The notes: generated by a model not told the origin, from the letters alone. Counted from the stretch's first letter, positions 22,668 through 35,900 are shown. The stretch: 64,000 nucleotides of DNA from Turritopsis dohrnii (GCA_027922465.2 BQMF02000096.1:372001-436000); one strand, 5' to 3'. Translations and numbers: made by a program.

Positions 22668-24164
22668 CAGCTTCTAAAAAGCTTGTGTACAATATATATA
22701 TAGACAGTAGACAAAGCGAAGATGATATGAACAGTAAAATTTATAAACTTACTTTATGTAGTGCTGGTTTTTAGCCTTTAGGTTTAGATTCGATTAGGTT
22801 TGGTTAAACCACTATTTATGTACAGAATAGATAAAACTTGTTGTAAAACTGAAAGTATCCTATTTGCATTTGAAGGAACGATGGGCAATACCCTATTGGG
22901 CAAATTTGATGAAAAATCACTGCGAAAGAGTGCTTTTCCATAATAATATCCACATTAATATCCACAATCATTTTGTTGCATTGGTTCAATCAGCCCTCTT
23001 TTCTTTCAGAAACAGTTCAGTCTGCATCAATGGAAAAACAATCGGTACTACATTAATCATCAGCCATTCAGAAATGAAGCTTAGTGAGACAGAAAGATTG
23101 GTAGCTCTATGAAAAAGTTCTTATAATTAACATGGCTGATGATAGCTATGTCGCTGTAAGCAGAGTGCAAGTCATCCATGCTGGTGGATTGGTAGTTTCT
23201 GCCAAAGACAGAGCTGTTTCATTGCTCAATTTCTCTGTCTCCGCCATTAAATTTAAAAATGAGTTTCTGGTGTTTGACATTTCACACGTAACAAGGCGTT
23301 AGCCGGTTTGTTAGGAAGTCACATGGCTGTTACCATGGTATACAATGACATCAGTAGCGGCTTATTTACATCATCAGTGTAGCTGTCATTGCAGAGCATT
23401 AAACTCTTAGTGGTAAAACATGGAATACTATCTCGTAATAATTTCGAATACTCACAACTGACGGTGCGTGATAATCTATGGCTGTGCAAGCTCCATCAGC
23501 TGGTGGCGCGTCTTCATCTCTTGAAATCCCTGCCCCAATATTATTTAGTTGAGGATATCGTTGCTGCAATTTCCATCGTGTTATGGATGTCCTATTTGAA
23601 ACATTCCGTCTACTGAAGATGAACATAATATCTCCTAGCTGATTTTTAGTGTGTTTTCTTTACTTTTGATTTTTTGACGTAACTCACATTATGTGCGAGT
23701 GTTTCCATAGATTCCATTCTAACGAAGCGCATTTGTATATTGGGTGATGTTCTCTTTCTTTCTTCAGCCTCGAATACAGAATCATCGAAAGATGAATTCC
23801 CATCAACATGCGTTTCGTCCACAACTACATAAAGTAATTTTATAAATTTTACTGTCCATATCATCTTCGCTTTATCTACTAAGTTCGATGGAATTGCACC
23901 ATTATTTCTTACTTCTTTATGACGTCAGTTTTTATTATACTCTCCTCCACACATAATCAAGAGTGTAGGAGCCGTACTTAAAACAATGTCAAATTCTCAC
24001 CGTGTAGGAGCGGTACTTCTCACCGTTTAGAAAAGAATCAGAAACTACATTATACTTAAACAGCTTTTATAGTCCAGTTCCCGTTTTTAGTTCCGAATTT
24101 TTTCCAGTTTTCTTGATCAAGATATTGGAATCACTTCGACAGTTCTTTTCATAAAATCTGACTA
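22668..24164. other. intergenic with one MITE fragment
   Basis: A diverged copy of the ~120-bp hairpin MITE lies at about 22891-22985 (CCCTATTGGGCAAATTTG, then ATCACTGCGAAAGAGTGC). The remaining sequence shows no supported exon. Short frames at 23389-23864 have no recognisable motif. Confidence 0.4.
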
Positions 24165-25132
24165 CAGTATAACTTCTAATTAGCGGACACCATTGGGGAA
24201 AAAGATTTTGTCCGCTAACTAGAGGTGTCCGCTTTTTGGAAACTTATGCATTTTTGTCTATTTTTCGATAATTTTGTAACTTATTTATGTATTTAGAGGT
24301 GCGAGACCAACTTTAGGGTTAAGTTAGGGAAAAGGAAACATGAAACTGGATTCTGAATTAACCAATTAACAGCAACAACATTAACAAACCAATGAAAATG
24401 AACAAAACAATTTTAATTGAAAGAGATTTGTCAACGTATGAATACAATTCTTTCGCTAGAGGATACCATGCCTACATTAACCCCATTGATTGGGGGAGAT
24501 ATTGAAGTGTGAACGAGAGCCATCGAATTTAGTGGACAAACACACAGTGGTGGTAATGCCCAAAGACTCCAAGGGAAAAAACTGTATCGCTGGACATTTT
24601 CCAGGAAATATCTCAAAACCTTCTTCCATGTTCCTCATCATCCCCTATGCCGCCCATTGAAGTGAAGATGGTTGGCAAAAGGGTAAATCGTGGAGTGGAT
24701 ATGGACTGGAAATTCCAGTTATTTACAGTTTTTTTGGGGTCCAAAAAACTGGTAAAATGGCTTGAAAAGAAACTTTCAGCAGTTAAGGATGAGCTAGTGA
24801 ATCAAACCATTAAATGTTTAAAATCAAGAAAAGGATAAAAGAAAATGTTTTGTGTATTTTCTATCTTTGTCCGCTAATTGGAAAGTAAAAAAGTCTAAAT
24901 ATGTTTTTCCGTACAAAAAAAAAATGTCCGTTAATTAGAGTGTCCGCTAATTAAGTGTCCGCTATTTAGAAACTTTTCTATGAGAGTTTGACCAGAATTC
25001 TGCCGTAGAAAAGAAATCCGTCCGTTAATAAGAGGTGTCCGCCTTTTAGAGTGTCGGTTAATTGGAGGTCGGTTTAGAGTGTCGGTTAATTGGAGGTCGG
25101 TTTAGAGTGTCCGTTAATTGGAGGTCATACTG
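24165..25132. mobile_element. pogo/Tigger-like TIR element with TA target duplication
   Basis: The left end CAGTATAACTTCTAATTAGC at 24165 is matched by inverted CAGTATGACCTCCAATTAAC at 25132. Both sit within TA (24163-24164 and 25133-25134). CAGTATAACCTC-type ends with TA duplication are typical of the pogo/Tigger branch of Tc1/mariner. Both subterminal regions contain repeated GTCCGCTAATT / GTCGGTTAATTGG units. The interior (short frame 24647-24838) shows no complete DDE transposase. It lies about 100 bp past the DHCR24 stop codon, so it may be inside that gene's 3' UTR. Confidence 0.85.
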
Positions 25133-25232
25133 TACAAACTAGCAACCTTCGCTCGGGTTTCTTTACGACGACACAACATCTGCGGAGAAGAATTCAGTCT
25201 CACTAACACAAGGAAAATACTCGTGGTATTCT

Positions 25233-28200
25233 CTATCTTCTTGCTGCTCTGCAAATCTTCTCATAGATGGTTGGAAAGGCGATTTCCGCGTCATACTTTT
25301 CACGAACTTTATCATATTTGCTGTGGTCGAACATTTTGCGGAACTTTTCACGTGTAAGGTATGAATCTGCATATAACATCTGAAAACTGAAATTTTAAAA
25401 GGTACCGAGTACTAGGTAGATTTCCACTCAAAAACAATGAAAACAATTCAGGTATTTTTAAACTTGCTCCCAGACTCCTTTCTCCCTCATAAATTTTATC
25501 GGAAAGAAAGACCTGGTATTGAGGTTGTATATTTTTGTTATAATTACCCATTTTTCTCCAATACGAAGTCTTCGATTTTTCGAATGGTATCAGGTCCTTG
25601 GAATGACGTCACTTTTGGCGTTCCATACGCTCCTATATCAACATACATGACGTCATCGGTATCTATCGCTGGATGAACTAACCCAGGAACATTCAACAGT
25701 TTAAAGGGACAAATCCATAGCGGGTAAACCTAAAAAAGAGAGGGAAATGATAGATTCGACGTGATCGTCCATTATGAAAACCTGGTGCTGGCACATCATA
25801 CTTAAAAAAGCTGATCAACAATTCGCCTTAAAATTATATGCTAAAGTATTTTGGGCCAGCTTGGATTCTTAAGGCGTAAGTATATTGTTCAGTTCCATCA
25901 ATTGAGTCAGAGATTGATCCTTACTTAGAGGGGCGCTCAATCACTGGCGCCAAACTTTCTATCTAACTCGCTTTCTTTGTGACAATTTTTAGGTCACGCC
26001 CTTGCCTTACCTGTAAGTGTTGATGAAAACAGTGAAGCGCACTTTGGAATTGAGGAAGCGGCACCAACATATCTTGCACCACGTGTTTGTTTTCGTACAG
26101 ATCGAGAATAACCTGCGGGCTGGTTATCTTCAATAACGAGATTTGTGGTGGCATCGCCCAGCCAAATAGATATCGGAAAATCGGGTTATTGCCGAACGGT
26201 ATGATATCCTTTGATTAAAAATGATAACAATGGAGAAATCTTGCAGGTGTAGGTCATTTTGAATAAAAAAACCCAAAAAATAAATGAGTTTCAACGTTAT
26301 GTTCCACTATATATATATATATATATATATATATTCACGAAGTAACCTCGTTCTGATTTCAGTGCCTCATTCTGATTTTTTTCTATCCTCTCTATCCTTT
26401 TTCAAGTCCATGAAAAGGTTATTTGCAGACTTTACCTGAAGTTCCCAAAACAAACTTCTTGTATGCCGATGATAGTAATCACGTATTGGAATGTACTCGA
26501 CGCCATCTTGGTTACGTGTTAAAAATTCACGAACGTGTTCGAAAAACCATGGCTTGTAATAATTACCAATTTCATTTACCTATGATGAATTCTTATCAAA
26601 AACAAAACGACCGACTGTTGATTTATTTTTGACACTCGCAAATTTAAAGGAAGGAATTACAAGAGCAGTACAATATTGTGAACCATTTCCACTGGGCAAA
26701 ATCGTTAAAAAGCCACTGCGATGAAGAGCATTTTCAATACTCAATAATATGTGTACTTCTTTAAAAATGCACTCCTTCGCAGTGTATTTTTAACATATTT
26801 GTCCAATGGGATATATCTAAGCTCCTCGGTTATTACAATCACATAAAACTACGATCGCCAAAAGATTCTGCGAGTAGCGTAGTGTAGACTAGGCCTAAAA
26901 TAGTACCTGGTTTACATGACATTGATCTGTCATCCTTCCTGTCATTAAAACAGCCGTATCAATAGAATACATGAGACATTCAACGAAATCGTTTTGTTCA
27001 TCTGCTACAGCTTGAGATAAGCGATCACTTATAAGGTCTAAACCATGAACAGGGTTGTACTTGACTTTAACATATTTCTTGGCCGGAATGATTTTCAGTT
27101 CAGCAGCCACTAAAAATCCAAGGGTTCCGTGTGACCATGGAATCTGGTAGAATAAGTCTGAATTTTCATCCTAAGAGAAATTGGAGAAATATTTATAACG
27201 TATAGAGTTTGAAGAATATACAGGTGGGACTATTATAAACGCAATTTTGGCTTTCTTTACGGCATAGTCTATAGAAAAAAACTCTCTTATAGTATTTTAT
27301 TTTCGTTTGAAGAAACGAGGCAATGATTTTACTCGTTTAATCCAGACCAGGGCCGTAATTTCTTCAAAAATATTTAGGGGACTAAAAAAAATATTTTGAG
27401 TCGGGGCTCGGGGGGGAGGGCGGGGGGCTCTATGCCCACCAGCAGGGGTTTCAGGGGTCGGAGCCTCCTCATGAAAGTTTTCTCTAATACTTTACTCCAA
27501 ATTCTAGCTTTTTAGTGTTTTAAGAACAATTTTTTTTTCAATCAAAAAATATTGGGGAAATTACGGCCCTGCAGACAGAACTAATAAAAAGTTTTGTTTG
27601 CAAGATCAGATGTATATATTGTGCATCACTGAATCGATCTATAATGATGGAAGATCAGATGTATATATTGTGCATACTGAATCGATCTATAATGATGGAA
27701 GATCAGATGTATATATTGTACATCACTGAATCGATCTATAATAATGGAAGATCAGATGTATATATTGTATATAGCTGTATCGATCTATAACGATGGAAGA
27801 TCAGATGTATATATTGTGCATCACTGAATCGATCTATAATGATGGAAGATCAGATGTATATATTGTATATAGCTGTATCGATCTATAACGATGGAAGATC
27901 AGATGTATATATTGTACATCGCTGAATCGATCTATAATGATGAAAGATCAGATGTACATATTGTACATCACTGAATCGATCTAAGATTCACACTTCTACA
28001 CACTTCTATACATTGACGTTGTACAGATGAATAATAATATTGATGGAAGATCAGATGTTTAGACTGTATATATTTGAATCGATATTCATATTCATCAACC
28101 GACTTCTAACCAAACCAAGTCGAGGCTTGCACAAGTAAGTTAGCTGGTCAGAAAGCAGTAGATTGATATATATGTCTGAAAATGATAGAACCATGTATCA

Positions 28201-31010
28201 TTATGATAAATGATTATAACAAGATATATGAGGAACTACAGAAAAACATTGAACAATATTATGACGAATAAGCAAAAAGAAATCGCTACCTTAGAACAGT
28301 GTCGAAGTTCTCCGTTGGATAAAATGACATCAAAGGACACGCATATATGTTGAAATAATCCATGTTTATGAGACGATGTCTCGATACCAACTCCCATCAC
28401 AAGCCCGCCTAAACATAAATCAATAAAACTCCATCGCAGATGATTTCCATGCTAACTTAATAGATTGCTTTGACGTTTTACAACATACATGTAGGAGAAT
28501 AAGCAACAATTCAATAACAAAGAAAAAAAACTGCATCACGATATCTAATAGAACGTGGATGGCGTAAGAGGAATGAGAGAGAGGGAAGAAAGGCGCTATG
28601 GGTGGAGCCATGGGGCAATAGGGTGCAAGGGCGCTAGGAAGAATGAAAGAATGGTCGTGAGGGCGCTATCAGTTTAAAGCTAACCTCGTTTTCAAGTGCA
28701 ACACTGACGTTGGTATTATCAACAAAACCTACAGACACCTCAGTGGAGAATTACTTAAAGACGTTCTTTATGAGCTTTGTAATATTTATTAGGGAAAGAG
28801 GCGAACAATGTAATTCAGGATACAGCTTACAATCTGACGTCATGTGACTTACCGACTGTCAAAACATCCAACTCCGGTAGAACCGGTATAGTCCATCCGG
28901 TCGGTATGAGAACGTTGGATAGCTGACCCATCGTTACTAACGGCTCTACTTTCACCGTGCCTTTTATTCGATCAATTTTCAAAATATCCATCAGGTTGAT
29001 GTTGATCTTCTTGTGTGTGTCTTTATATTTGCCTGTGTCATACCAAAAAAAAAACATGTCAAGTAGACACGAACATTTCCTCCAATTTGATTGGCTGGCA
29101 TCAAAATTCTCCAGTGAAAAACATGGAATTCCTACTTTTTTTTCGTCGCGTTCAAATAAAACAGTGGAAGAAAAAGATCTTCACGAAAGGAAAAGTCCAT
29201 CTAGTGTAATTCCGGCTTAAGCCTACGGTTCATTTAAATAATAGTACACTTCAAATGTGACCAAATGAAAACGTGATGAAGTGAAGGGGGAAAATACCCG
29301 GTGGCCAAAATCTTTTATGGAGCACTTTTATGGAAATAGCGTTTATATTTCTATAGAAATGCACTCCTTCGCAGTGATTTTTCAACAAATTTGCCCACTG
29401 GATGAGAATGCAACCAAAAGAGAATGTTTTCCTGTGTCGTGATGCATAAGGGCAAATTTCTTGAAAACTCACTGCAAAAGAGTGCATTTCTATATAAATA
29501 TACACACTATTTCAATAAAAATGCTCTTCATCGTAGTGGATCTTGGACAATTTTGACCACCGGGATACCATCTGTCGTAGCTGTTGTTTACATTTTCTGT
29601 GATTTCATTGAATTCCAGTGAATGCTCTTCATCGCAGTGATATTTTGACCATTACGCCCACTGGGTCGTCAAATAAGAATAACAGTGATGTTCTTTGGCG
29701 TGACAAAGACACCCTGGTTTCACAAAACTCACGACCTCTATTATGATCCAAAAGAACGTCATCATTATTTCCATTAGAAACGTCTACAGCAAAATCATAC
29801 AAGTGACATAATCCAAGAGTCACTGTGACGAAGAGCATTTTCATTGAAATAGTGTGTATTTATTGCTGCAGAAGTGTACTTCTTCGCAGTGAGTTTTAAA
29901 CTAATTTGACCACTGTGTAAGTAAAATACAAAAAAACAAACAAAATACTTTCAAACCTTACCAATTCTCAATGAGACAGTTTGCCAGCCAGGTCGAGCTG
30001 TACACAACTTGAGTTGACATCCCTCCTCCTTCCATCTTCTCACTTCATCTTGTATAGCTGCAACGCGAGCATCGTGATTTAATGGCGCACTGCAAAGCTA
30101 ATAACATCGATCCACCAACGTTAGTTCCTTTCATCTACTTGTTTTTTTAATATCCAAGTGGGCAAATTTTTTGAAGAATCACTGCGAAGGAGTGCATTTC
30201 TATAGAAATATACACGCTATTTCAATAAAAATGCTCTTCATCGCAGTGAATCTTGGACAATTGTGACCACCAGGATACCATCTGTCGTAGCTGTTGTTTA
30301 GATTTTTTGTTAAGGCCACTTTTACACCATCAAACACTGCTAAAAAAGTTTCTTAGGAAGTTCAACCATTTTGAATTCTTTATTATCAGTGTCCATAACA
30401 ATAACGTTCCATATAACGCATTTCAGCTTGATTTTGGCAGAAAATCGTTCTGAAGTTCTGACGCTTTCCTGCCAAAATATTCTCCATAATCCAATCAATT
30501 AAGAATTTAACATTAGACATTTGATCGGTAATAATCGCAGTCTATGCAACGAGAGAAAATTCATTTATATGTAATAACAAAAGGGTTTCGCAAACACAAC
30601 AGACATTTTTACTGTCATTAAGTAAATCTGTCAGCTAGATATAAGGGCTATTTGACGATATTACGCTATGGGGTTATTGAATCAGGGGAACTGCTAAATT
30701 GTTAGATGAAACCGAAGAGTGAGTGAAATAAAGGTTGACTGGCTAAAGGTTAAATAGCCAACTTCGAACCCAGGTTCTCCTGCTTTTCAATCGGGCAGAA
30801 AACCCTGGGTTAGAGATTTAGGACAGTGAAACTAACCTGAAAGACGATCCAGTTTCTTAATTTCAACCAACTTTCAAAGAGTACACTGAGTGGCATTAAA
30901 AACAAACACACAAATATCCAACGTTGGTGGACGACCACGTGTTCGATACCACGTGACCATACATAGACGAAGAACACGCATGTCACGAACAGAACAGCTT
31001 CCAACAACAT
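25233..31010 (-). CDS. DHCR24: delta(24)-sterol reductase (DHCR24/seladin-1), complete
   Basis: Nine in-phase exons: 31010..30837, 30097..29962, 29032..28853, 28408..28290, 27170..26907, 26579..26436, 26208..26011, 25729..25548, 25386..25233. Together they give 516 residues plus stop, the length of the human enzyme. It reduces the C24 double bond of sterol side chains using FAD and NADPH at the ER membrane. An N-terminal hydrophobic anchor (residues ~1-55, [15 protein letters not shown]) precedes a PCMH-type FAD domain ([33 protein letters not shown]), then [26 protein letters not shown] and [14 protein letters not shown], and ends KICRAARR. All junctions keep the family's sequence, with no stops. 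Introns carry hairpin MITEs, a ~49-bp tandem array and a small TIR element. Orthology is clear; activity is inferred from conservation. Confidence 0.95.
26689..26810. repeat. hairpin MITE copy (CCCAGTGGGCA family)
   Basis: CCACTGGGCAAAATCG...CACTGCGATGAAGAGC...GCACTCCTTCGCAGTG...TTTGTCCAATGGG. It is an inverted-repeat unit in the intron between DHCR24 exons 5 and 6. Confidence 0.8.
27348..27571. mobile_element. 224-bp TIR element, CAGGGCCGTAATTTC ends
   Basis: Inverted ends CAGGGCCGTAATTTC (27348) and GAAATTACGGCCCTG (27571) are flanked on both sides by CAGAC (27343-27347, 27572-27576). The CAGGG end would suit a hAT-type MITE, but the visible duplication is 5 rather than 8 bp. It contains a G-run (TCGGGGCTCGGGGGGGAGGG). 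It sits in the intron between DHCR24 exons 4 and 5. Confidence 0.75.
27603..28085. repeat. ~49-bp tandem array, about 8 units
   Basis: The unit runs AGATCAGATGTATATATTG...CACTGAATCGATCTATAATGATGGA, with variants (GTATATAGCTGTATCG). Seven clear units are followed by a diverged one near 28031-28085. It lies in the intron between DHCR24 exons 4 and 5. Confidence 0.9.
29297..29917. repeat. cluster of four hairpin MITE copies/fragments
   Basis: Copies at 29297-29401, 29450-29564, 29621-29665 (one arm only) and 29818-29917, all in the intron between DHCR24 exons 2 and 3. Shared blocks are ACTGCGAAGGAGTGCATTTC, ATACACACTATTTCAAT and GCTCTTCATCGCAGTG, with GCCCACTGG-type ends. Confidence 0.8.
30154..30274. 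repeat. hairpin MITE copy
   Basis: CCAAGTGGGCAAATTT...CACTGCGAAGGAGTGC...GCTCTTCATCGCAGTG...GACCACCAGG, full-length, between DHCR24 exons 1 and 2. Confidence 0.8.
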
Positions 31011-31836
31011 CCTGACGACTTTACTTCGCAGACTACTATTTATTTTTTAAATATATGAACAACCTTTACAAAAACAACAAAGCTGATTGGTCAAAAATTA
31101 AAAATAAATTAAGAACATATTGCAGCTGGGAAACAAAAAGAATTTGATTTCATCAGAAAAAGTATTCGAAAAAGAATAACTCAGATGCGGTCAAAGTTGT
31201 TTAGGTAGTCGGATGTTTCGTCAGGAAAATTTTGCCCCAAAAGATTTCGAGGCTGAAAACAGAACATTTTACATTTTCGAACGAATTTTACTCGTTCTTG
31301 TGTGTGAAGCAAACAAGATGTTTCTCTCTTCTGTTCCAAAGAGTGAAGAATGACGATAAGAAACCACTGCAAACTGACCACGGTCGTATACCTTAAACGT
31401 TCTCTTATCAAATCTGATCAGTGTTATGGTTACAATATTTTCCAAGGAATAACTCGCGATAAAATCGCCTATTAACAGATCAATCATTGTTACATGACGT
31501 TTCACTCGAAAAGGTCGCGTGAAATATTTTACTAAGTAGAAAATCTTTTAACAATACTGCTCAGTGCACAGAAGGAGATGGGTGGGACGAGAACGCCCCA
31601 TGACCGCCAAAGCTGAGAAGCCTCACGCAAATTATATAAAATATATCTCGAAACTATCGATTGCTTTGAAAGTGATCGTGATAAAGTAACTAGTTTTCTA
31701 CAAGCTTTATGATATCTATTCGTCTAACAATAAATACTATACAGAACACTGAACGATAAGAAGCACAACTGTTTATTATTATGACGATTTTCATTTGAAC
31801 GAAAAAACAAACGGTATAAAGAAAGAATTCCATCCT

Positions 31837-32010
31837 ATTGTTTAAAATGTAACCGTCAAGAGAACAGCATAAAACTCTCGTAATATTCTCGGTAACATTC
31901 TCGTAACATTTTCGGTATTAAAGCAAAATAGAGCATCGATTGTTTAAAATGTAACCGTCAAGAGAACAGCATAAAACTCTCGTAATATTCTCGTAACATT
32001 TTCAGAAAAA
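31837..32010. repeat. direct duplication, period 102 bp
   Basis: ATTGTTTAAAATGTAACCGT begins at 31837 and again at 31939. Both are followed by CAAGAGAACAGCATAAAACT and CTCGTAATATTCTCG stretches. It is a two-unit tandem duplication without coding content. Confidence 0.85.
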
Positions 32011-32175
32011 AGTAAAGTATGCATTCATGGGTTATAAATTTATATAAAATCACTGCGTTTAATTTTTCATAAAAAAATCTTGGATATAGTCAAATTATAG
32101 CTGGTCAAATTTAACAAAAGCTCTACTTGAACAAAAAACAAAAAAAACTCATAATGAATCATAAAGAAGAAATAA

Positions 32176-32362
32176 CCTTATTACATGAAACGTGTAAAGC
32201 AAATAATTAACGGTCAAAAATTAACGGGATCAGAAATTAACGTGAATCGTCGTCAAGATGCAGTGCATTAGAACGTTAATTACATTACATACGGTACATT
32301 TATTAACGCGAAATCTTCAAATTCGCGTTAATTACTTGCTTTACACATTCCATGTAATAAGG
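32176..32362. mobile_element. 187-bp palindromic MITE (CCTTATTACATG ends)
   Basis: CCTTATTACATGAAACGTGT (32176) is inverted at the other end as ACACATTCCATGTAATAAGG (32362). The next inner blocks, AAAGCAAATAATTAACG and CGTTAATTACTTGCTTT, also pair. Five or more TTAACG motifs occur inside. It would fold into a long imperfect hairpin. The duplication at its edges is unclear. Confidence 0.75.
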
Positions 32363-32904
32363 TATAATATATAAAAACATATTTTTCGTTTGCTTAATTT
32401 TTATATTTTGAACTTATTGGATTGGTCAAACCTCTCCACACAGAACATCTCGAACTGCATACCACTCATCTCATGTGCTTTTTTATTGTTTTTTACAACT
32501 TTTTTTCTCAATAACGATGGAGGGTGTGGGGGCGTGGATCATATCCAAAATAAACAATATTGTAAAATTGCCTAGCAATTGTACGACAGCCATTATAATA
32601 GTTTCCATAAAATCGCGGAAACCACAGGCCAGTGCGTACGACGAAATTTTGTTGTGGTGCGCAACAATTTTCTACGATAGAGCATAGAAATTCAACAATG
32701 TTATTTGGTGTTCCGAAAAATATACAACCTGAGTTTTAATGGAAACAGTGCATCATGCACGATTGCATTTTATCTATAGGATTCACACCTTGGACCAAGG
32801 TAAAAAAATCCAATACCTAAAAAATATTGAGATGTATACCGAAAGTGATCGACAAAAGATTTCAAGGTTTCAAAACTAGCTGTCTTCACTAGACTGTATT
32901 GATA

Positions 32905-35900
32905 TTATTCATCGATTTCATAATGATAGTCACCATCAACTCTCTTATAATGAACGATATACGACGGAAGAATATGGTGCGAGTTAAAGATGACGAGTTC
33001 TTTACCATTTGGGCTGATATGAGAATCAAAGCCTTGTCGAAGTGGTTCCCCAAGCACCACATGTTTGCATTGGAACACCTTTCCTGGTAACACTTGACAA
33101 AGTAGTACTCGACTTGCGCCCCTTATGTACGGCATGGTGTAGGATGGGTACTCACTGAAGTAAACGCCCTTGCCGTACCACCCTAAAAAGAACGGTCTGA
33201 TGTTTAAGTTCGCATAGATGTGTTTATAAATTACCATCTACCCAGTTCTTTTCATATTACGAGTCGATACACCAAGGAAATACACTCTGACCGCATGATG
33301 AATGAGGATGTAACGATAAACACTCTCTGTGATGGAGGCAAAAAAGGGAGCTTTGACGGTTGGATGGAAATAGGTTCCTCAAAATTAAAAGATTTCTTAG
33401 GAAATATACACACTGCTTCAATAAAAATGCTCTTCATCGCAGTGACTTTGTGACGATTTTTCCCGTTGGGAAAACAAATCATATGGAAAAGTATTTGCAC
33501 TTGAAAACATTTTTTTTGTTCACTGGGAGATACTTCAACGTTAATAAAATACTTCCAAACATAAAATTCAATATAATATTATTTTTACCTGGATCGCTAG
33601 CATGTTTGAACCCATTCTCACCAGGAACACGAAATCCTTGGGTACATATGCTAATTATGTTTTCGATATTTGTTCCGTGAAATCCCAAGAGAGGCAGAGC
33701 TTCCTCCTTGCTGCGATATTGTTGAAGTCGCATCTTAGCTGAGTTGAAACGATGCACTAATGCCGGGTTTATCACGTACTCCACTTTCGTCACCTTGAAA
33801 GGACTCATCTCTGATGACAGAAGTCTATAAAACTGCGATTCTAAATAATATTAAAAGGTTGAATGAACATGTATCCTTCCATCCTAAGTAAAATAACCGG
33901 AAGCGCTTAATCCTTGGGCTTCTTCTGACTTGCAGCCTTACGCCTTACGCCATGGTACAGCATGGGTCTTTCTTAAAGATAATAAACTGTCGAGAAAAAC
34001 GTGTGTCAGTTTTCTTGTGAGATAATCTCCAAGAGAGAGACAATCATTTTTTTACTTTGTTTTTAGCGCTTTGTTAATAATAAACAGCTGCTCGTTCCCA
34101 GACCATTTCCCAATTATTCTATTTCTGCTGACATCGGCATAGTGCAACCCTCAAGCTCTACATTATAATATTTCACTATCTTTAAGCGAAGACTTGTGTG
34201 CTGCGCTCAGAGCAAAAAGGGAATTTCGGAATGAAGCCATCGAACCAATCAACATTGTCTGCCTCGTTTTAAATATTGCTGATCTACAGTTATCAAACTG
34301 AGCAGGTAACTAAGACAACAAAGGATTTCACCATAGCAAAGCTGAACATGTTAACTAGGGTTCATACGAATCTCAGAAAAACCACATTTCTCATACCAGC
34401 TATTCGGAAGTGAATCTGTTCAGCTGAACCTTCCTTAAAATGTCTCTCAGCAAACAATGGGAACAATTTCATACTGGTCCCACTTAGTGCCTCTTCTTCT
34501 CCATCCAAGTATAGGTAGTTGGTTTCTAATTTCGACTGTAACCTTTTTAATTCTTTCATCTTCTTTTGCAAAACTTCGTTCGTATCTTTCAATTCATTCT
34601 GAAGACTTGATTTCAATTCAAAAGCTCTCCGAAGGAGATCCTTTCGCTCTTCATCAGTCAGTGACGAGTATGTTTTGACAATACTTGGACCGCGAGTTAA
34701 AACTGTATCATTCTTGGACAATTTCCTGTAGAAGTAGGGACAAGTAGGTTTATATCAATTATATTCGTGTGAAAATGTTCTCCAAATTTGCTCACTGAGA
34801 AAGAAAATTCAAAAGAAGCTCGAGTAGATTCCATTGAAGAGAGACAAACATATACACCGAACTATTGATTAAGCGTGCCCTGGGCGTTGTTTAAGAAACA
34901 GTATAAGTGTAGGCGCTTCTTCTGACTGGACGTTAACTCTGTATGGGCGTTTATACAAACCACGTGACAAACACCTTCACCAAACACTTCATTGCGTTCT
35001 GAGCGATTAATTGTCATTCAAACAGAATACGGACAGTAATACAAGTATCGCACATTTCAGTAGAAACTTTACAGAATACTTCTCCCCTCCGGACAGAATC
35101 AAACCCATTTTATTCATCTGGACCTGATTTTGACATCATAAAACTAAATACAGTAAACACATAACTCGAACCTCGAAGGGGAAAACAAAATCGTTCGAGT
35201 TATAGAGAGTGATATTGCCAGGTTTTAGCTTGAAGGGACCCACTGATTCAGTTCGGATTATGGCGAGTCCACTGTACTGGAATTCTTATAAAAGGACGAT
35301 ATTGAAGGAGACGATTCACTTACTGACATTCGTTGATGTTATCTGTTTCATCGTTATCACTGATATATTCTTGAGTATCAAAACAGCAATCGTATTCTTC
35401 TTCACTGACGCTATTATGAAACTTGTTTTGCTCTTCTTCGTTGAGGCTATTAAGATGCTGGTCTTGCTCTTCTTCACTGTGGCTATTAAGATGCTCGTCT
35501 TGCTCTTCTTCACTGTGGCTATTTACACGCTTGCCTTGCTCTTCTTCACTGTTGTTATTTAGACGCTTATCCAGCCCTTCTTCACTGTGACTATTAAGAT
35601 GCTTGTCTTGCTCTTCCTCACTGTAATTATTAAGACGTTTGTCCTGTTCTTCTTCACTTTGGCTATTTACACGCTTGTCTTTCTCTTCTTCACTGTTGTT
35701 ATTTAGACGCTTATCCAGCTCTTCTTCACTGTGACTATTAAGACGCTTTTCTCGTCGGATTTTTTCAGTTTTCTCACCGACACCACATCCGGCTCGGCAA
35801 AATGTCGTAGTTTCAGAGTCGTTGATGCAGATGTCAGAGCGAATGTCTGATCGATATTGTTCGTCGTTGTTTGAGGATAGCAAGCTGTCATTGGTAGACA

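Larger units (their letters stand above)
31011..32904. other. intergenic region upstream of DHCR24
   Basis: It should contain the DHCR24 promoter, but no core element can be named. Short minus-strand frames at 31181-31505 have no recognised motif. A ~100-bp direct duplication lies at 31837-32010 and a 187-bp palindromic MITE at 32176-32362. Confidence 0.45.

Noticed and set aside
24647..24838. Short frame inside the Tigger-like element
   Set aside because: It may be a remnant, but shows no DDE or DNA-binding motif, so not annotated as a gene.
26315..26334. (AT)n tract as regulatory element
   Set aside because: Simple dinucleotide repeat in a DHCR24 intron with no other supporting signal.
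31181..31505. Two overlapping minus-strand frames upstream of DHCR24
   Set aside because: No recognisable domain, no convincing splice signals, and composition like the surrounding intergenic DNA.
35209..35562. Plus-strand 117-residue open frame
   Set aside because: It is antisense to the 36-bp coding repeats of the PBZ-PARP exon; the periodic hydrophobic peptide is a shadow of the SEEE repeats.
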